NCBI GenBank assembly: GCA_029255685.2 | Contig: CM055311.2 | Coordinates: forward strand, 60,043,048 to 60,107,047 | Direction of reading: 5' to 3' | DNA: 64,000 bases | From: Silene conica | Taxonomy: Eukaryota; Streptophyta; Magnoliopsida; Caryophyllales; Caryophyllaceae | Part shown: one piece after another, positions 57,648 to 64,000 of the stretch | How positions within the stretch are numbered: position 1 is the first letter of the stretch | Layout of the letters: each line of letters starts with the position of its first letter | Notes under the pieces: generated by a model | Seen by the model: only the letters and a program-made list of their open reading frames with translations | What the model was told of the DNA's origin: nothing | The model's database searches: none | Translations under genes and position numbers: made by a program

Positions 57648-60600
57648 GTCTTCCTTCCTTAAAACGAACTTCGTCCCGAAGTTCACCATCCCATGGTCCA
57701 TCAACTGGTCGCTAGGCACATATGGAACACGATACTAATAAACCACATAACGTCAAAACTAATAAGGGTACCTTAAAACACGAAATATTACATTCTACCC
57801 TCGTTAAGAAAACTTTGTCCCCAAAGTTTAACTCATCACCAAATTAAAGGATACTTCACGAAGCACAATAAAAGCATAAGGGAAGTAAACAAGATTATCA
57901 AGTTTATACAAACAATTGTGACATACCGCTTAGCCATGTAAACAACTAGACATATCTTAAATCAAAAGATTTTGCAATCCTATCCTCCTTAAAACACGGT
58001 TACGTCCCCGTAACCTCATTATACAATTCCCAGCACATACTCCGTCTTACTCATTACTTTAGCTCATACTATCTCACTTCCAAGTAACCATGTATTGCAC
58101 TCATCGTCGATTCTAAGACCAAAGACGAGGGGTGAAAGAACTAGCGAAGCAAAACCGCAATTGATACTTCCATCTCATCAGCTACTTAACATGTCATTAT
58201 ACGTACCTTTACCAATTTCATTAACATGCTTATATGTACACTTATAATTCCACAATTCATAAAACAAAAACTTATAGACTACACAGAACCACTCAAACCA
58301 ACCATATAACCTCGAGCAAGAACATGAGTATTAGGACCGATAGAAATCGTGTTACGCAGCAAAACAGAACCAGAGTAGTTAAAATTTATATTCCTCAACA
58401 CAAAGTTCATATATTCACAACAGTGTAAACAACCAAGAACTCATAGTCCATACTTGACAATTTACAACATCTCATGTTCGTAAAAATATTATAGAAAAGG
58501 CATAGGACGAAATTTTATTAACGTGATTAATGATGGAGTATTGACATATTTCACAAGGTTTACACGACTCATAGGTTAACAAGACCGTTTATCATTCCTA
58601 GATATCAATAAGTTAACAAAATCACCTAGGCACATTCCTCAACTACTCACAACACATCATGTATCATGATCTATTAATACATATAGCTTGCAAAGTAAGG
58701 GTTTCATCCAACACGCAGTAAATAAACATTCGGGCAGAATTGCATCAGTGCGTAACCGCAAAATTTGTCATGTTGCAGTCACTATAATTATCAAAGCGTC
58801 AGGCATTATCATGGCTAATTATCATTTTGAAAACATTTTGAAACTTTTGAAACATTAAATTGATGATTTGCGACAATTTATAGGTAAGAGCCAAAAGACA
58901 ATTTTACGAGCTATAGATCGAGATAAGACCACATAGAGACGTTCTGACTCTTCTTCACCAAAAGATTGTTTTTTCTAGTGCATGAATTATGAAAGTTTTA
59001 TTGATAAAAATAAATAAATAAATAAATATATAAATAAATAATAAACGAATTCACAAGAGTAGTACTTTCATACATCACATGTCAGCAATTTATAACTCGA
59101 CATGTCGCAATCAGATTCTAAGTATAACAATATGCTATTCACTGTATGGATAACAATATACTTGAAAAGTTACAAAATTATAAGCACAGGAAACCAAACA
59201 GAGATGAACCATCAATATCAAAAGAACATCAATAAGATTCACATTGTTCAAATAAACACAATTACGTATAACCATTAAATTGCTATATTATGCTATTAAG
59301 CTTACCAGTTAGATTTCCTTCTGCCACTTGGCACAGATAAACATGCTTTTAACATCACATACGAGTAGTACACATTCATTTCGAGGTCATACTATTAGAC
59401 ATATAATTGGAACGATTCTATATTAAACTTGACGAAATAAACAAGGTTATGCCATCACGTAGTGAGGTTCATACCCATACTATATGCCTACTATCCATGT
59501 TACTAATGTCATATCAGGATATCACGTGTTCCCATCACATAATTCACATTCGATTAAACTTTTATATGTACTTACATACCTCATAAGTTCACCAAGTAAA
59601 TATTATGCAGCAACTTACCAGATCATAATTAAATAACAGTTTATCTAACGTGTGAGCGATCATAGCTTTGAGAAAATATAAAGGACTAGGTGATCATAAG
59701 AAAAGAATTGAATGCATATCTCAAGGAATTTATTTATAAATTTTACGACTCAGTTGGTCTGAACAAAACTTTACAGCACTTAGACAGAAATTTTAACAAC
59801 TTGCAAAAATCACAATTAAATACAATTCGTTTATTTTCAACGTGGCTTATTATTTTTGAAAGCATGAATAAATATTTTTAACAGTCGCGTTGGGATTATG
59901 CATAAACAATAAATACATTTTAAATGGTTCCTTTTGCAAAAACATGGGTCGAAACAGAATTGTACAGTGACAATCTGACCACTGTCGACTAAAATATTTA
60001 TTTCCCGCAACTATAACTTGTATTAACATGAACCCAACGGCATTGGAAAGCTAATTCAGAAGGTTATCACCTATAAGGTTTTCATATACATATAGATAAC
60101 GTATTTTAAATGGCAGCCCGTACAAACAAGGTAACATTATGAAAGTTTATCAAAATTGTGGTTCCCTTGCAATTTCACATTACTACATCGAAACTCAATC
60201 ATTCCTTTTTTCAAAGCACGTTGTCATAATATTTGAAGCATAGACGTCACTTTGCACCATATTAACATTCATTCCTCATTTCAACTATAATTATCATCTA
60301 GTATGCAGTAAAGATTTTGAGAAACCAACCAAATAGCTCAATACTTGTACACATATATATATATACGAATGCAACTCATAACTACATGTCATTTATGGCT
60401 TGGGGCAACACATTTCGCATATCACTAGACATGGATTACTATAACATCTGAATCTGACCATTCATATTTAAATTCCGACCAATATATTGCATAGCTACGA
60501 TAGTCATTTACTAACCATATACCATAATAACATTCCAAACACCAACATATTATGATCACGCTACTCTTAACCATTGTTCACAATTACACCCATAAACTCT

Positions 60601-60954
60601 TAAAATTGCAATTCCATCATCCAGTTTGATCCACATTTCATATTACACACATCTTTCCATCTGACATTATTAATCACAACTCAATTATTACTTACCTCAT
60701 TCTTCTCCTGCAAGAGCGTTAGTACAGGATGACTAGGTCACTATAGAATCTACCCCACTCTTCAATTTCTCTCATTGGGTTCCCGAGACAGAACAGAAAG
60801 GGCCCAGGACTGGTGTGAGGGGGCCCCTAACTCATCCCGTTCCTTTTTGGGGGGCCTATCAGTTTCATCTCGGGGTTCATTTTATTAGACTCTTCCTACG
60901 TTCATTATTGTTCATTTGGTTTAGGCCTGAGGATCGTTCGCTCTGATACCACTT
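57648..60954 (-). other. Non-coding internal region of the outer element
   Basis: 3307 bp, with the purine tract (minus AAGGAAGGAAGAC) at the left edge, the palindrome 57666-57684 and the hairpin 57811-57828. It has an AAAT microsatellite near 59008-59043 and no gag or pol motif. Frames at 58234-58428 and 59690-59881 are not credible. Confidence 0.75.
60940..60951 (-). promoter_or_regulatory. Primer binding site, initiator-Met tRNA (outer element)
   Basis: The minus strand reads TGGTATCAGAGC, 3 nt from the 5' LTR end at 60955. Confidence 0.9.
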
Positions 60955-62398
60955 TGTAACACCCCCATTTATTTAAGAGCCTTTAGCAAGACATTCTCAA
61001 ATAAATGAAGCTGTTACCATCTCGGAATATCCGAGGTAGTGAATATCAAAGTAAGCAAACCAAAGTACTTTATATAAAAACCCATTTAAATCTGAACTTG
61101 ATATTGCCACAACTACGAGTCCAAACTTTGATAAAATAAAAACAATTACAACTGAAGATATCTACGTGTGATCTAAATCTAAGTAGGTCCAAGCCATGCC
61201 TCTCACCATGCCCAAGCTCCCTAATCCATCTGTCACTGACCTGCAAAATCTACTCCCCATTCCGGATCATCGTAGGTGTCACACGAATACACAGGGTCAA
61301 CCGCGAGGTTGAGTAGGTAAAACAGATAAAACATAAATAACAATATAACAGTATCATCCTCCACCTCCACATCCTCCAATCAACCACTTCACCTCCATCA
61401 CACCACACCTCCATCACACCACACCACCATCACACCGCACCTCCCATGGCCATATCACAAGTCCCATATCACAAGAACCAATATCAAAAGACCCATATCA
61501 CAAGACCCATTTCACACCTCCCGATCTCCACAGTGATCAATAATAATACGATCTACAGTACAATAAAAATCAATTATAACAAACTCGTAATAAGCAACAC
61601 TTACACATTTCATGTCATAACATGAATCATGAGGAAAGGAAAAGGTACGAGCGGGAGGACACAAAGAAGTATGGCCAAGTGAGACAAAATTCGAAGCTAA
61701 CGATATTTTTCCCCTACCTCAAATGCGGATTGACAACCGAACAGCTGCTAGAAATGTTCCACCTTGAACAACCGAACTCAGTTCCTATAATCAGTATTGA
61801 ACATCAATTTCTACCCATACAATCACATTACTAAAATTACTTGACCCTATTCATACTCTTATCAATTGCTATGAACCCCTCATTAATATCAATCATCACT
61901 AGTCAATTAACTTACTAATTATAGACTTACTATATATAGACGATACTAACATAACTAGCATATATCATACAACCATACCCATGGTAAAATAATAACAACA
62001 CCACCACCCCTAACAAAACAAATGTGAATCATGATAACGATAAAACAATATGGAATAATAATAATAACATTGTCATATGAAACACAACCATAACATTTAA
62101 TAAAATATTATTATTGATGCTACTAGTAACAATATCAACAACAATATCAACCACAACAATTACTAATAACATGATGAGTACTAATAACAATGATAAGAAC
62201 TTAAATCTTATTAAGCATGATATACAATTATAGCATTTGCCCACAATATACTTAATAATAATAATAATACTAATATGAATAACATTATTATCCTATAATT
62301 GTAAAATCACCTTAACAATAATTGACCAATAATAATAATGATAAGAATAAGACAACAACAACAATAGCAATAACAATAATAATAATAATAATAATAAC

Positions 62399-62433
<35 letters not shown>

Positions 62434-63819
62434 TAATAATACAAAATGATAACATAACAAACACACACACGACATCAACCAGCCCCAACCCGCGACCAAA
62501 CAACCCCTACACCTCCCTGACCACGCCGCTGCTACCACCAGGAACCACCCTGACCTGTACCCCACACCGCCTGCTACCACCATGACTTCCACCAGCCCCT
62601 TCGATTCCCACCGACCTGATGAACCAGGGCCCAAACCAGGCCTGGTTCACCACCTAACCATCTGACCCGACCCGAAACATCAACCAATCGAAGCATCTAC
62701 AGACCTTCACAACCACCGACTCTACCACCCAACACCACCCCTAACACCAGCCTTATCAGACACGGTGGCACCACCGTGACCAACACCCCCTAGCCTACGA
62801 CGTTACCATTCCCAAAACCCCTGTACACGAAATAATAAAAGAACAGCAGCAGCAGAACGAAAACCACACCCTGATCACCCCTATCGACCACTCCTTTTCC
62901 GCCATGATTAACCACCCCTAACCACCATGACCAGCACCCTCTGGACAACCCAACCACCACCTGACTCCCTAACTCAATACCCGTAACAATCAAGCACGAA
63001 TCCCAACACAAATCTTCAGAAAACGTATACAAAGTACTGACATTAAATATTGTAGAAAACAGAACGAGAAAGTAAACTCATGGACATCGTTTAAGCCACC
63101 CTCCATGACGGACCTAACCGCCAACGACACCCCACCAGTAGTTTACATAAGTTTATTACACGACCTACTACAAACTTATACCAAAACAACGAGGATTGGA
63201 CGCATACATATAACTAATTACGTGATGAAAGTGGTATACACTAACAGGGATTTTCGACGTGTGTAACATACCAGGTCTTTGGCCAAAACGATCCGTCGTA
63301 CACCACCCTACAACCACCGTGGACAGGTTCTTTTCCTCCTCTGCAGTGAAGGCTAGGGTTTTGAGTGATCAAAATTAGGTTAGGATGAGGGTTAGGGTAA
63401 GATTAGGGCGTCTAAAAGGAGGTGGCAGCACAACTTGTTCTGATTACTATGAGGACGATTATGGGCTGTTGCCCTAATCACGATTCCCGAGGCCCAATCC
63501 CATGTGCAAGCGGTCAGGGGTTCGAACCCCTTTAGCATACGTAAAGTGATTAAAAGCTAGAAGGCCTAAGTCCCTACTTCGAACCCCACCAAAGATATTT
63601 TATTTATGTCTGAATACATACGAATAATCACGATACTTTGTCGTTGATCGTGAAAGTAAACATATTTTTACTAGCTATCACGCTTATACGACATACTACT
63701 AACTGCATATAAAATATAAAGCACTTATTATCGAATACTAACGTGCAAAATAACTATTAACATTTCCCAATAAATATTCAATAGTAAAAATAAAGTATAG
63801 CAAAATACGAAGTATTACA
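60955..63819 (-). repeat. 5' LTR of the outer element (2865 bp)
   Basis: Intact, TGTAATACTTCG to GGGTGTTACA on the minus strand. It differs from the 3' LTR by scattered substitutions and one 72-bp insertion (61631-61702). Conserved hairpin at 61297-61312. Confidence 0.9.
61631..61702. other. 72-bp insertion unique to one LTR
   Basis: Purine-rich sequence beginning GAGGAAAGGAAAAGG and ending GAAGCTAACG, absent from the sister LTR at 46960/46961. It has no transposon ends and no clear target duplication. It is open in one frame (EERKRYEREDTKKYGQVRQ). Confidence 0.8.
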
Positions 63820-64000
63820 GATTTCCTTAGAAGAACCTTGGAAACATTTGGCTTTCCAGATAGGATGATACATCTGATTATGAACTGTGTTACCTCAGTC
63901 TCATATGAGGTTCTCCTGAATGGTGCTCCACTGGAACAATTTAAGCCAATTCGCCTGATTCGGCAAGGTGATCCCCTATCCCCATATCTGTTTATTTTGT
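63820..64000 (+). pseudogene. LINE reverse transcriptase, continuation
   Basis: After the second GATTT copy the LINE frame resumes in register as DFLRRTLETFGFPDRM, then CVTSVSYEVLLNGAPLEQF and IRQGDPLSPYLF, the RT block just before the catalytic FADD/YADD motif, which lies beyond the window. The piece is open to the last base. Confidence 0.9.

Larger units (their letters stand above)
46285..63819 (-). mobile_element. LARD-like LTR element inserted in the LINE
   Basis: Minus orientation. The 5' LTR is 60955-63819, the primer site 60940-60951, the internal region 57648-60954 and the 3' LTR 46285-57647, itself interrupted by another element at 47162-55725. Without that insertion it would be about 8966 bp. 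It starts TGTAATACTTCG and ends GGGTGTTACA. The flanking duplication is GATTT. The internal region has no gag or pol. Confidence 0.9.
42787..64000 (+). mobile_element. L1-type LINE, degenerate, split by a 17.5-kb insertion
   Basis: A plant L1-type non-LTR retrotransposon: an ORF1-like region (42787-44500), an endonuclease domain and a reverse transcriptase domain that stops at 46284 and continues at 63820. The frame resumes exactly once the GATTT target duplication is allowed for. The window ends inside the reverse transcriptase, so its 3' part is outside. Several frameshifts and stops show that it was decaying or has decayed. Confidence 0.85.

Overview
The window is nuclear DNA of a flowering plant. 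It is AT-rich and has no bacterial-style operons. It is packed with plant transposon classes: Ty3/gypsy-like LTR elements with an initiator-Met tRNA primer site, Ty1/copia, an L1-type LINE, Helitrons, CACTA, Mutator-like elements, Stowaway and other MITEs. Some short motifs remind me of Caryophyllales genomes (beet, spinach, Silene), but that is an impression, not a demonstration. I recognise no intact host gene. The only possible non-transposon coding pieces are open frames near 1-143 and 1178-1444, a three-exon remnant at 10256-10824 and a 62-codon frame at 37715-37903.

Layout. 1-7.1 kb: the right end of a CACTA element, mini-Helitrons and short repeats. 7118-9584: a solo LTR with a perfect 5-bp target duplication. 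9.6-13.4 kb: a tRNA-like (SINE-type) tandem repeat, the gene remnant, a 711-bp inverted-repeat element and two Helitron 3' ends. 13756-15819 (copy A) and 23522-37017 (copy B) are two copies of one 2.06-kb segment. A is uninterrupted. B has taken a Helitron (24291-26025), a Stowaway MITE (26183-26442), a second MITE (27088-27481) and a 9-kb LTR element (27953-36976), so A gives the empty site for each. Between A and B lie a gypsy-type LTR (15274-16720) and a copia relic with a 3' LTR and a broken gag but no pol. 38741-39799 is a Mutator-like element with ~105-bp terminal repeats. 40.3-42.0 kb is LTR-like with a CCGG-rich array.

42787-64000 is one nest. A degenerate L1-type LINE runs on the plus strand. 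Its reverse transcriptase frame stops at 46284 and resumes at 63820, because a non-coding LTR element (46285-63819, minus strand) inserted with target duplication GATTT. That element's left LTR was then hit by a third, related element (47162-55725).

The three large LTR elements (27953-36976, 46285-63819, 47162-55725) are LARD-like. Each has LTRs of 2.2-2.9 kb, a 3.3-4.2 kb internal region without gag or pol, the same primer site TGGTATCAGAGC and a purine tract before the 3' LTR. They share small hairpins near the probable transcript start and near the purine tract. They would need proteins from a relative, perhaps a Tekay-type chromovirus.

The most unusual object is 27953-36976. Its left LTR is inverted, so both outer ends are the same (U5) LTR end, yet it is flanked by a clean CAAGA duplication. 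It looks like a partly palindromic cDNA that integrated as one piece.
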